Below, piece by piece: positions 35,077 to 46,009 of a stretch of DNA of 64,000 nucleotides. Made by a program: the position numbers and the translations under genes. The notes under the pieces were generated by a model, which worked only from the letters and a program-made list of their open reading frames with translations, was not told the origin of the DNA and made no database searches. Source of the DNA: Gordionus sp. m RMFG-2023 (lineage: Eukaryota; Nematomorpha; Gordioida; Chordodea; Parachordodidae). Each line of letters begins with the position of its first letter. The stretch's first letter is position 1. Location of the stretch: the NCBI RefSeq assembly GCF_954871325.1, contig NC_088778.1:17945666-18009665 (forward strand). Reading direction: 5' to 3'.

Positions 35077-35825
35077 ATCGGGTCGATAGGGGAAGGGGAA
35101 GTCACGTATGTAAAAATGGAGAGTAGTATATAGAAGAAGAAAGGTAATAATAATTGCAAGAATAAAAGGACATATATAACCTGAAACGTAACTTTTCTTG
35201 GAATTTCTGAATTAATCTCTTCAAATAATAAAAAAATGGACCCTATATTACCGGTAATTTTTGCCTACAGGGTTTATATCAAATTACAAATGTATCATTT
35301 GCTATTCTTATATTCCCATAGTATCCCAACGATTTATTTTCAATTTGTACTTTATATTAACTGTATTTGACTGTATGCCATTTCCCAATTAAATCGCGTA
35401 TGATGAAAATAAAAGAAAAAATATATATAATGATGTAAAAATTTGTTTTGGTAACAGATGTAATTAATTTTTGTCTTGTGATAAGTAAAATGTCAAAAGA
35501 GTTGGAACGATATGTGTTGGGAAGCATATTATTGGAAAGGAGATTTGGGGATGTTAGAGATGGGAAAGGGGCACCGTCCCAAATTATTTGATGAAAAGAT
35601 AATTAATTACTCGGCGTGCAAAGCATAGGCTTAGGAGGCAGTGGGCCAAAAGAAAAGAAATAGGGGAGGGAGAAAATTTTTTTTAGAAATTTTTTTTTGA
35701 AAAGGAAAAAATTTATTATAATTTTTTTTGTGTGTAAATTAAATAAAATTAGTGATTACTTTGATGTGGGGAATTCCGTAAGGAGTATGTATTTTAGAAA
35801 AGTATATAATATAGAATATGTTTAG
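35077..35825. other. Gap between pol and the last ORF of element B
   Basis: About 750 bases without a supported frame. Near its end (about 35800) AGAAAAGTATATAATATAGA repeats the text found just before the end of the LTRs, which hints at an old LTR-end duplication or a shared signal. Confidence 0.6.
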
Positions 35826-36545
35826 GTGAATAATCAAATGAATCCTAATCACGCTCGGAGTTTGTCCAGAAGCTCGATTTACGGGGACTATGAAATAGTA
35901 TTCAGGATGCGATCCCGAGGAACAGGGCGAGGGAGTAGGGGGAATAGATGGAGAAGCGGGCGCAGTACAATGAGACGAATGCGGGACGATAGACGGTGCT
36001 ATTGGTGTCAAGAGCGAGGGCATATTCAATATAGCTGCCCTTGGAATTGGCAGAGGACGGGGGGAAATAGAGAATGGCGGACGGTGCTCCCAGCAGTAGA
36101 GGAAGTGCCTACGCGGCAGATAGCAGTCGTTTTGGGGCAAAGCGCGGAGCAAGAGCAAGGAACGAGCGAGGAATACGGACAGGGCGCCGAAGTCCGGGAA
36201 ACGATGAGACGAAGTGAATCAAGGCTGGTCGCAGAAATTGTGGGAACAAGGAGAAAGGAAGAGGAGCAGCGTGAACAGCGGCCAACCGTTAGCGTGGAAT
36301 GGCCCATCGTTGATTTGACAATTGAAGGCGCAAACGAGGGGACAGAGGGAAGCGGTATAACGGAAGGAGAGGATAATCCGGCAGCAGAGGCAGCCGAGCG
36401 TACAGGAACGGGTCAAGAAGTGATGGGAACCGAAGAATGGAGGGATTTAGTGGCCGTATTGGACGATGCTGAGGAGCTTGGAGAATGGTTGGATGTGATG
36501 GTAGAGGAGGCGGAATGGGGTAACCTCTGGGAGGAGGGGGCGTAG
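35826..36545 (+). CDS. Element B post-pol ORF with one CCHC knuckle
   Basis: 239 codons. The Arg/Ser/Gly-rich N-terminus (R-S-R-G-T-G-R-G-S-R-G-N-R-W) is followed by one knuckle C-Y-W-C-Q-E-R-G-H-I-Q-Y-S-C (about residues 58-71), then a strongly acidic Glu/Gly/Thr-rich tail ending E-W-G-N-L-W-E-E-G-A. It stops about 25 bases before the 3' LTR, next to the polypurine GAAGGGGGCG. The counterpart in element A is at 43992-44570. No signal peptide or membrane segment is seen, so it is not an envelope. It may be expressed from a spliced RNA; that is inference. Confidence 0.78.
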   Translation: MNNQMNPNHARSLSRSSIYGDYEIVFRMRSRGTGRGSRGNRWRSGRSTMRRMRDDRRCYWCQERGHIQYSCPWNWQRTGGNREWRTVLPAVEEVPTRQIAVVLGQSAEQEQGTSEEYGQGAEVRETMRRSESRLVAEIVGTRRKEEEQREQRPTVSVEWPIVDLTIEGANEGTEGSGITEGEDNPAAEAAERTGTGQEVMGTEEWRDLVAVLDDAEELGEWLDVMVEEAEWGNLWEEGA

Positions 36546-36568
36546 GATCATCCTTGTTGAAGGGGGCG

Positions 36569-36904
36569 TGTTAAGGGAACAAGCATTAAACTTAGTACGA
36601 GAGGAAGATAATAGCGTAATATACGTGAATAAATAATATAAAAAAATACGTGAATAAACAATATTAAACAAAGAAAAAAGATAATTGACGTGTAAAAGGA
36701 AAAAAATAAATAATAATAAATAAAGGATGAATTGGTAAAAAACAAATATATAAGCGTGGAAAGAAAAACAAATGATGATGTTTTTTTTATTATAAAATTT
36801 TTTCGATATATGTTAGTGATTGAAGAAAAAAGAAATAAAAAGTAAAAGTTGTTTGATTGTTTTTAAAAAAAATAGAAAAGTATATAATATAGACGAATTT
36901 TATA
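36569..36904 (+). repeat. 3' LTR of element B
   Basis: 336 bases, about three differences from the 5' copy. The target duplication ATAAG follows and element A's Gag text resumes. Confidence 0.93.
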
Positions 36905-39132
36905 ATAAGTAAAAATTGTTATTCAAGAGACCGAAAAACTAATGAAAATGTGACTGCAAAACCAAGTGAAAAAAATGACATAGTGTGTCATAGATGTGGT
37001 TTTGTAGGACATATAAAAAGAAATTGCATGGGAAAGAAGCCAATTTCAAAAGTGGTTTTCCGCAAAGAACCTCGGTAATGTTACAACCGGTGGTTAGAAA
37101 TATACAAAATCCTATTATTAAAAATGTGGATAAAATTGAAAATTATAATACAGATTATGATAGAATGTGTTTCAAATGTGAAGAAATGGGACACATTGCT
37201 ATCCATTGTATCCAAAGTGTGAGTGATGATTTGAAAGAGAATCATATAAAAATAGATAAATTAAGTTTAGAAAATATTAAATTTTGTGATATATATAATT
37301 TTATTAAAAATTTTGTGGATATATATATTAAAATAGATAATCATCATGGGAATGAGGATTATACATTGAAATTTAACTCAAATAAAAAGAGTTGTAATGT
37401 TGGGAATTTTTATTGTCATTTTGATGAAATAAAGAATTTTAAATTAGACAGTAATCTGAATAAAAAGGATTATTTTAATCAAATGAGTGATATATATCCA
37501 GGGGAAATTTTAAATAAAACCATAAATGAAATTCAGAGACTTTTAAATTCTGAGATGAATTTAAGTATGAATATCAATTATATTGACAATGAGATTAAAA
37601 TAAATGTCATTCAGCTCATTAAAATGCCTAAAAATTTAATAACTGAGGGAGCAAAGGAACAGAGTTCATGTCCTCATATTAATTTAAAATTTGGTGGACA
37701 AATGGTTGAAATGTTATTTGATACCGGGGCAAGTATTTCAATAATGTCTAGTGAAAATTTTTATAAATATTGGCCGAATGGTATTGTTGAAAGACAAAAT
37801 ATGTGTATAAAACAATTTGATGGATCTGAAATCAAAGTTTTGGGTAGAACTCAGTGGGATGTTATTTTCCATGATATTCCTATAATTTTAGAATTATGGA
37901 TAGTGAATAAAAACGTTGAAACAATTATGGGTTGGGATTGGATTACCAAATTGGGACCTCGAAATAATTATTGGGATTTATTTATCATTGATAGCGAATT
38001 GGCTAAAGAAAATGCCGAAAGAAAAATAATGGCTAATGAAGTCAGAGAAAAACTTAAAGAAAGAGAAATGAATAAATTAATGAGTGAATTGAAAGAATCT
38101 ATAGTTAATAATAATATTTGTGAATATCATGCGAAAACCATGATGTATTCAAATCCATCTGAAATCAATAGTGAAATTGATAATGATAAAAAAATTAATA
38201 ATGAAATTAATGAATTTAATAGAGTTAAAAATGCTATACCTATTTTAGTTGAAAAATATGGTATAATTTTTGAAGACACATTGGGATGTCTAAATGATTA
38301 TCAAGTAGATTTGAAATTAAAAGAGGGATTTTCACCTATTTTCTTAGGGTGTCGTAGAGTTCCTTTTGAGTGGAAAAAGGAAATCAATGAAGAATTAGAT
38401 AAATGGGTTAATGATGGTATTATTATTCCTGTGGAATATAGTGAATAGGCTACTCCATTAGTACCTGTTAAAAAATCTAATGGAAAACTTAGATTATGTG
38501 CAGATTTTTGAGTAACACTTAACAAATGGGTTGTTGAAGTGAAATATCCATTACCTCGAATTGAAGAAATTTTGGCAAATTTAAAGGGAGCCAAATATTT
38601 TTCAAAAGTTGACTTTTCATCAGCATATTTACAATTGCCTTTGAAAGAAGAAATTCATAAATTGTTGACAATAACAACGCCTAAAGGATTATTTGCATTT
38701 TGTAGATTACCTTTTGGATTAAGTGTATCTGCACCGATTTTTCAGAGAACAATGGCATCAGTTTTCCAGAATTTGGAAGGCGTATTTTATTATATGGATG
38801 ATGTGTTGATAACTGGAGTGACGCCTGAACAACATAATCAACGTCTTGAAGAGGTTTTCAAGAGAATTCAAGATAAAGATTTAAAAGCTAGTAAAGAGAA
38901 AAGCATTCTTGGTGTCACCGAAATAGTGTATTTGGGTCATAAAATTAATAATGGAATTGAAGTGAAGCCGCTTGATAAAAATTTAAAAAATATTTTAAAC
39001 ATAAATCAGCCTAGTAATAAAGCTGAAGTGCCGTCTTTTATGGACATGATAATTTTTATCATAGATTTGTGGATAATTTTGCAAAAATTGCAGCTCCACT
39101 ATATGATTTATTAAAAAAAGGTGTTAATTTTG

Positions 39133-41289
39133 TGTTGCATTATTCAAATATTATTATTTATTACTATATAATTTTTAGTATTTGTTATAATCTAATTTTA
39201 TTTTATAAACGGCGTAACCTTACTTTTTTTATATTATTTTACTTTTTTGTATTTCGTTTATATTCTAATTTGGACTTATAAAAAAATGTATATAAACGAA
39301 GTGTGAAATGAAAAAGTTAGTTAATAAAATATATTTTTACTGACTCGCACCTCGCACCATATCGTTAGTATCCATATACTTTGCATGGTGCCCCTTGGGT
39401 GGTGGACTAGAAAAAGATGACTACCTATTGTGACGACTATCTAACCTATAGAGACTGCTTTACCTATTGAAATGACTACCTTATCTATTGATATGACTAC
39501 CTATTGTGTATCTAACCTATAGAGACTGCTTAACCTATGGAGATGACTACCTATTGAGATGACTATCTTATCTATTGTGACTGCCTAAGCTATTAATATC
39601 CTATGCCTAATATACTGAGATGACCAAGAATCAAACCTTAGTACGTTCTTTCATGCAAAAAGCTTCTTTCTTTATGGTGTCCCGGCTCTGGATGTTGGAC
39701 TGGAATATAATAGCCAGCACCTAACCTAATGTGGCAACCTAGAAAGAACCATAATGAAAGTTGGACGTTAGGTTATGAATTCTATATTGTGAGACCAATG
39801 ATGATTACTTATTATTCTAATTCACGTAAGAAGAAAAGTTATTATATTAAGATTTTATGCCAGGATAAAGGCATGTTATAAATTTTTAAAATCATTAAAA
39901 TGTAAAATCATAATGGATATTTGAACACACAAAAAGCCTTTAAAAATTATTTATAATTTCTTAGTGAAATATTGATACTAAAATGTAAAATCATAATGGA
40001 TATAGACCACACAAAAAGCCTTTAAAAAAATTATTTACTTAAATTATAGTGAAATATTGATATTTTTTTGATTTCTTGAATGATGACCAATTGTTGTAAA
40101 TTAACTAAACCTAAAGATGAAATGATGACCAATTGTTGTAAATTAACTAAACCTAAAGATGAATTCTTAGATATAATTAAAAATAAACCATTAAAAATCC
40201 TAAACAAGAAGATTATTAAAATGTAATTAAAACATATGAATTAAAAGGGATTTAATATGATAAAAATGTTCTTGAAATAAAGCTTTTGAAGATTACATTT
40301 TTTTTAGATAAATTTGAATGATGTGATGAGATCATTTTCTAAAAACTATCTTATGAAGAATTTTTTTTTTGAATTAAAATTAGGGTGTGAAATTTAAAAT
40401 TTTATTTAAAGAGAGGGAAATGTGAATAATATTTTATTTGCATATTTTAACCTCGGAGATAGAAAATAAACAAAAATTAATTAAACACTAAAACGCGAAA
40501 AATTAAACGCTTATAAAATATGAAATGCTAAAAAATGTAAAACGCAAAAAATATAAAACGCTAAAAATATAAAACGCATAAAACGCTAAAAGTATAAAAC
40601 GCTATGATTAACTTAAAAATAATATGATAATCATTATGATTTATCGTTCCTTATTCTGGATTAAAATTTTATTCCTTATTCCATAAATTATCATTCCTTA
40701 TTACATATTTTATTGTTCCAAAATTCAAAATTTTATTAGTGCATATTATTCATACATTTGATTTGATCAACTATTCCAAATTATATATTCCGATTTATTC
40801 CAAATTCCAATATTCGACTGGATTAATTATAAAAAATGATAATAACAATTGAGCACTATCAAACAAGCTATGATTAATGGAGATAATTTACGATATGGAT
40901 ATCAAGATTGTGATTAAACAAACCAAAGTGCAAAATCGAATTAATCAAACCAACGATTGGGACAAGCCAAAATGATAAACCACTTGGACAACAAACTCTC
41001 ATGACTTCTCCGATGAAATTATCAGAAGAGGGAGAATGTTGCATTATTCAAATATTATTATTTATTACTATATAATTTTTAGTATTTGTTATAATCTAAT
41101 TTTATTTTATAAACGGCGTAACCTTACTTTTTTTATATTATTTTACTTTTTTGTATTTCGTTTATATTCTAATTTGGACTTATAAAAAAATGTATATAAA
41201 CGAAGTGTGAAATGAAAAAGTTAGTTAATAAAATATATTTTTACTGACTCGCACCTCGCACCATATCGTTAGTATCCATATACTTTGCA
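39133..41289 (+). mobile_element. Non-coding LTR element C, inserted in element A pol
   Basis: 2157 bases with 253-base LTRs (39133-39385 and 41037-41289), TGTTGCATTATTC to CATATACTTTGCA, identical as far as I can read. The 5-base target duplication TTTTG lies at 39128-39132 and 41290-41294. TGGTGCCCCTTGGG follows the 5' LTR (primer-site position) and AGAAGAGGGAGAA precedes the 3' LTR (polypurine tract). The 1.65 kb interior has no ORF, so C is non-autonomous, like TRIM/LARD elements, and must borrow proteins. LTR identity makes it the youngest insertion in the nest. Its family cannot be set without coding sequence. Confidence 0.9.
39405..39620 (+). repeat. Short tandem motifs inside element C
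   Basis: Repeated GACTACCTATTGTG, CTAACCTATAGAGACTGCTT and CTTATCTATTGAGATGACTA motifs in a loose 40-50 base period. A further set, TAAAACGCTAAAAATATAAA, lies at 40495-40605. No coding. Confidence 0.7.
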
Positions 41290-42912
41290 TTTTGAATGGA
41301 AAATTGAACAAAGAAATGCTTTTGAAAATTTAAAGAGAAAAATTGGTGAGGAGCCAATTTTAGTGTGTTTTAACAATGATTTGGAGATAATTCTTGCAGT
41401 TGATGCATCCAATAAAGGTGTAGAAGGGGCCTTATTACATGTCATTGATGGTTTAGAGAGACCAATTATTTTTTTTTCGAGAATATTTCATGAAGTTGAA
41501 ACGAGGTACTCTGTTATAGAACAGGAGGCCTTAGCGATTATTTTTGGGTTGACCAAATGTCGCGAATATTTGATCGGTAAAAGATTTGTGATTTATACCG
41601 ATCATAAACCATTAATTCATTTGTTTAAGAAAGATAACAAGGAATTAATGATGTCCCCAAGATTACAACGGTGGTTGTTACTTGTGGGAAGTTTTAATGT
41701 TGAAATAAAATATAGGCGAGGAAGAGAAAATCATTTGCCTGATATATTATCAAGATTAGGAGCAGGTTGTGCTACTCCTGAAATAATTGATAATATGATT
41801 ATAGATAGAGAAGATGCTTTAGTGAGAACTTTATCATATATGTTAAAAGGAGGTCCTACAACGTGGGAAGATCTCAAATCTTATACTTTAAAAGATAAAG
41901 TATTAAGACAAATAAAATTATTTTTAACGGGAAGAAAACCATGGAAAAATAATTATAAAGTTTATCAAAGATTTGAAAAAGAATTATCTGTGGTGGATGA
42001 TTGTTTACTGAGAGTAAATAGGGCAGTAATTCCTTTGAAATTACGTGCTAAAATAATTAATTTGTTACATGCAGGACACCAGGGTCAAGTTAAAATGAAA
42101 TCTTGGGCTCGTGAATATGTGTGGTGGCCTGGAATGGGAAATGATATAGAAAAAATTACAAAGGAATGTGTTCCATGTAATACCTGTGCCGTTATGCCCC
42201 GTAAAGAAATGGGACAAGTATGGCCAAAATCAAAGAAACCATGGGATCGTCTCCACATAGATTTTTTTGAATTGGATAAAAAATCATATTTTTTAGTTGT
42301 GGATTCATATTCCAAATGGATTGAATTTGAAGAGGTTCAAGGTTTAACAACTAAAGTTGTTATTAAAGTATTGAAAAAATTGTGGGCTAAATTTGGGATT
42401 CCTAAAATAATAGTGTCGGATGGTGGTCAGGCATTTATAAGTGAAAATTTTAAGCAATTTTGTAATTCAATTAAAATTAAACATATTTTGACTCCACCTT
42501 ACCTTATCATCCTAGCTCTAATGGCCAGGCTGAAAGGATGGTAGCTATTGTAAAAAATTGGATAAAAAAGGCTAAACAAGAAAAAAATGACGTCTGGTTA
42601 GCTCAATTATATTATAATAATTCAAGGAATAAGGAGGGAGTTACTCCTGTTGAATTATTTTTGGGTAGAAGAACCAGATTACCTTTAGATTTTCTTAAGT
42701 CAAAAGAGATTGACAATATATTATCTTATGGTAAAAGCAATATAAAATTTACTGTGGGTCAAATTATTTGGGGAAGACTTTTTGACCATAAAAAAAATGG
42801 GAAAAAGGTATTAGATAATATTGGGAATAAATTGTGTAACATAAGATTTAATGATGGTACTGTGGGAGTACGTCATAATGATTTTATTAGGGTATATAAT
42901 AAAGATAAATAG

Positions 42913-43991
42913 TTAGTCCATAGAAACCGGAATGGTTAGTTCCTATAAAATTGTTTTTGGGACAAAATTATTACTTGTAAGTCATAATAATTTATTAGAG
43001 TATATAATAAAGAAGATAAATATTCAGTTCCTAAAAACCGGAAGGTTAGTTCCTATAAATTTTTAGGACAAATTTATTTTTATATTTAAATAATGTTAAA
43101 GATAAATTTTTATGAAAAAATAACAATGAGAATATGCTTAATTGGGATTGGTGGATGTCTATCTCATTTAATAAATATTTTTGTAATTCAATAATTTTAA
43201 GAGTAAATTTATATGAATACATAGAAATAAAAATTCTTAAGTAGGATTAGTTAATATTGGTCTCAGTTAGTAAATATTAATACAAGGCTATGACCATGTT
43301 AATAGGAGAATTTGTTTCTTTTTGTGAATGAAAAATAAAAGGCAATGTGAGCCAGTTATTCCATGTAAAATTAATCATGATAATGATAAAATTATCAAAA
43401 ATGTACACTTGTGGAGATCATATAAAATAATTTTATACCATTTTTTTATAAAGAGGACAAGAATAATATGTTTTATGTGTTTATAAGAAAAGTGAAATTT
43501 TATTTATTTTTAAAAGAAAGGGAGAAATAAACAAGTGTTTTTATATTTCATGCGCTAGACAAGTGAAGATAAAAAAAAAATTTTTTTTTAAGAAAATAAA
43601 CGAATGGTGTTTTCGAGAAAATTATTACTATTTTAATGTGAATGGTATAGGGGTAATAGTGAATCCTTTATATGTTAAAAAAAAAATATTGAAAATGGAT
43701 AATTAGTGATTTCTTATTTTAAATGTAAAGTGAAAAGTAACATATTTTTGTAAAAGAGAATAACATGAGAGTTGTTTTTCATAAAAATTAGTGTTAATGT
43801 AATTTGAAATGGGAAAATTATCATATATTTAAAAAAAAAAAATAATGTTAAAAAAAATGATGATTAATAATTATTAAATTATAAAGAGAAAATTTAATAA
43901 ATTATTTTTCAAAATTAAAATTGAAAAATAAATTAGAGTATTTAATTTAAAGTAAAATTTTTTTTATAAATTAGTGTATAAATAAAAAAAA
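42913..43991. other. Non-coding part of element A between pol and the last ORF
   Basis: AT-rich, with two near-repeats of a GGTTAGTTCCTATAAA block just after pol (about 42930-43070). No frame is supported. Element B has an equivalent gap (35077-35825) in the same place. Confidence 0.6.
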
Positions 43992-44570
43992 ATGAATTAT
44001 AAGTTAGATTTGCAAGAACACATTATGTATGTGAAAATAATAAAAAAAAATAAAATTGGAATAAAAAAACAAAGAGCTGTGGTATTCCATCGTTGCTTTA
44101 GATGTAAAAGCTATGGACATAAAATAAAGGAGTGCACTATTCTAACCCGTGTGCTACAAGCTCAAGATTGTGAAGATCATCTTAGTGAAATGGATGAAAT
44201 TCCAGGACCAAGTTATTTTTGTGGTAAAAATAATAATGTAACGTCGGGGGTTACGTACAAAGATTATCATAAAATAAATGAGATTGAATCTCGTAGTAAA
44301 CAATATGGAAATAGACCGTGGCCACCGAATAATTATGATGGAATGTTTAAAAGATCAAATGGTATACAAGCTAAGACAGTGGTAGGAGTAAATTCACCTA
44401 TGGAAAATAAATATAAATATTATGGAAAAATACCCAATACAAGCCAGAATTCGATCAAAGTGGGATCAACCATATCTAAAGTTATCAACCAAATTGATGT
44501 GCAAAAGAGATACAATTCTGTGGATACTGAGGAAGATGAAATGTTGAAGGAAGAAAAAGAGAACATATAA
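43992..44570 (+). CDS. Element A post-pol ORF with one CCHC knuckle
   Basis: 192 codons. The basic N-terminus is followed by a knuckle C-F-R-C-K-S-Y-G-H-K-I-K-E-C (about residues 36-49), a Pro/Asn/Gly-rich middle and an acidic end (D-T-E-E-D-E-M-L-K-E-E-K). The plan (basic, one knuckle, acidic tail, between pol and the 3' LTR) equals that of the ORF at 35826-36545 in element B, although the sequences differ widely. The role is unknown. A second nucleic-acid-binding protein or an extra Gag piece is inference. It is not recognisable as an envelope. Confidence 0.7.
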   Translation: MNYKLDLQEHIMYVKIIKKNKIGIKKQRAVVFHRCFRCKSYGHKIKECTILTRVLQAQDCEDHLSEMDEIPGPSYFCGKNNNVTSGVTYKDYHKINEIESRSKQYGNRPWPPNNYDGMFKRSNGIQAKTVVGVNSPMENKYKYYGKIPNTSQNSIKVGSTISKVINQIDVQKRYNSVDTEEDEMLKEEKENI

Positions 44571-44635
44571 ATGTAAAAAATTCAATTTCACACGTTTTTT
44601 TTATTACCCCGTCTTGGTTTTTTATAGGGCGGTCG

Positions 44636-45070
44636 TGATGTATACATATATATATTGTATGTGATGTCTATTTCACATATATATTGTATATTTTATATAT
44701 ATTTAAACTATTATTCTTAAATGATTGATAAATGTCAATCAGTATAAATATATATTTAGTTAGTAATAATATTGATTCTTGTTTATATTTTTATATATAT
44801 AATCGACGCGGAAGGTTTTGTTAAAAACAAAGAAACGAATGTTTTGTACTCATTATTAGAATTATGACAAGATTTTATAAAATTAATGATGATATATAAT
44901 TTTTGTAGAAATTATTGAATATAAAGTAAAATAAATACCAAGTATTATTAAATTGTAAAGAGAAACAATTGAGAATCAATAAATTAAGGACGGAGAGTTA
45001 TATATATATTAATAAATATTAATATAGAGTCACATTTTAGATTTATTAATTAAATATTAGAATTATTTTA
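44636..45070 (+). repeat. 3' LTR of element A
   Basis: 435 bases, TGATGTATA to TTATTTTA, matching the split 5' copy. It is followed by the target duplication TGACA and then the remaining edge of the foldback 2 array. Confidence 0.9.
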
Positions 45071-45569
45071 TGACATTTGTCACTATTAATTAAAAAATTA
45101 TCTATCAAAAGATATATAATAGATAAAAGTACGTAAAATATAAATATATAATAATCATTTTAAAAATATATATTAAAAAATATCTATCAAAAAAATATAT
45201 ATTAAAAAATTTATTAAAAAAATATATTAAAAAACATCAATCAAAAAAATTTATTAAAAAAAATCATATAACACAAAAATTAAAAAAATTAGCGATCAAA
45301 AGATATATCAAATATAAATTTAACATAATAAACGCAAAAAATAAAAAATATCAATTAAAAAAAATATCAATCAAAAAAATATATTTAAAAAAATCATTAT
45401 AATACAAAAAAAAAATATAAAAAAAAATATCAATCAAAAATATATATTTAAAAAAATTTATTAAAAACACATATAACACAAAAAATAAAAAAAATTAGCG
45501 ATCAAAATATATTAAAAAAAAAAATATCAATCAAAAAATAAATTGTAACAAATTAAAATATATTTTAAA

Positions 45570-45795
45570 AAAAATATAAAATAAATTTATAATAATAAAT
45601 TAATATTAAATAATAATAAATAAATCTAAAATAAATAATAAATTTATTAATTTGTAAAATAGAATACATTGCCTGATTTAACCCGGCAATGTGCACATTG
45701 CCTGGTTATTTCGGCAAAGTATACATTGCCGAAATAACAAAATTACCCTGCCTACCACTACCTCACATTGCCGAATATTTCACATTGCCGCTAAC
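45570..45795. repeat. ACATTGCC motif cluster at the right edge of foldback 2
   Basis: ACATTGCC or its inverse GGCAATGT occurs about seven times, with CGGCAAAGTATACATTGCCG and the 20-base direct repeat at 45745-45764 in its middle. It looks like subterminal repeats of another small element, but no clean pair of ends was found. Confidence 0.5.
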
Positions 45796-45799
45796 ATAT

Positions 45800-46009
45800 A
45801 TATATACAATTTTTTAATTTACACTTTTTACATAAGTTTTTTAAAAAGTTAAATTTTAACAAATAAAATTTACGAAAATTAGGAAAATATAAAAGGTCAT
45901 AAAATAAATTTAAAAGAAAGAAATTTTACGAAAAGGTCATTTAATTTAAAATTATAAAGTTTATTCAAAAACATATTAACATAAATATTATCTCTTTAAT
46001 TATTTTCAT
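45800..46009. other. AT-rich spacer
   Basis: No gene or element was recognised. It leads into the Gag fossil on the minus strand. Confidence 0.4.

Larger units (their letters stand above)
29625..36904 (+). mobile_element. Ty3/gypsy element B, nearly whole, inserted in element A
   Basis: 7280 bases with 336-base LTRs (29625-29960 and 36569-36904) that begin TGTTAAG and end AATTTTATA. The 5-base target duplication ATAAG lies at 29620-29624 and 36905-36909, inside a zinc-knuckle stretch of element A's Gag. Order: LTR, TGGTGACCCCGACG primer-site-like sequence, leader with tandem repeats, Gag, Pol, gap, post-pol knuckle ORF, polypurine GAAGGGGGCG, LTR. It looks whole except for about one break in pol. 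The LTRs differ at about three positions of 336, so the insertion is young (about one percent divergence). Confidence 0.93.
28931..37600 (+). mobile_element. Element A Gag region, split by element B
   Basis: The Gag part lies at 28931-29619 and resumes after element B at about 36910. It begins M-A-F-Y-F-N-D-N, has a hydrophobic segment (V-I-T-A-L-I-F-F-V-F-Y-V-I-L-I-I-M, about residues 37-55) followed by basic K-I-K-R-R-S, then an Asn/Lys/Glu-rich stretch and CCHC knuckles on both sides of the split. No conventional gypsy capsid domain is recognisable by eye. Fossil, broken by the insertion. Confidence 0.75.
37600..42912 (+). mobile_element. Element A Pol region, split by element C
   Basis: Order: aspartic protease (L-F-D-T-G-A-S, near 37720), a spacer of Asn/Glu/Lys-rich text, RT (P-F-G-L-S-V-S-A-P, Y-Y-M-D-D-V), then element C at 39133-41289, then RNase H (V-D-A-S-N-K-G-V, Y-T-D-H-K-P) and integrase (zinc-binding H-A-G-H-Q-G and C-V-P-C-N-T-C, then D in H-I-D-F-F and V-S-D-G-G). 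Protein similarity to B is high, about three quarters identical in RT by eye, but codons are much more AT-rich. Several breaks; fossil. Confidence 0.85.
25401..45070 (+). mobile_element. Ty3/gypsy fossil element A, carrying three nested insertions
   Basis: Flanked by the 5-base target duplication TGACA (25396-25400 and 45071-45075). The LTRs begin TGATGTATA and end TTATTTTA. Parts in order: 5' LTR, Gag, Pol (protease, RT, RNase H, integrase), a post-pol ORF with one CCHC knuckle, polypurine-like GGGCGGTCG, 3' LTR. Without its insertions it would be about 7.4 kb. It is broken: three insertions (a LINE pair, element B, element C) and roughly five smaller breaks. The LTR copies differ by a handful of substitutions plus several small indels over about 430 bases, so it is moderately old and the oldest of the three nested LTR elements. 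Confidence 0.9.
20641..45744. mobile_element. Giant foldback element 2, split by nested retroelements
   Basis: Without the nest at 25401-45070 (plus one copy of its TGACA target duplication) this is about 5.4 kb. The left outer arm (20645-21118, AT-rich with TTTTTTTGATTGATATTTTT) is mirrored by the right outer arm (about 45085-45570). The inner arms are arrays of a ~118-base unit, rightward at 21119-23063 and leftward at 23505-25400, around a central spacer (23064-23504). About 175 bases at 45570-45744 have no partner on the left. The unit is clearly related to that of foldback 1 (same palindrome TGACAATTGTCA), yet the outer arms differ. Confidence 0.8.

Noticed and set aside
35826-36545. The post-pol ORF as an envelope gene
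   Set aside because: No signal peptide, no membrane segment and no cysteine-rich ectodomain. Instead it has a CCHC knuckle and an acidic tail.
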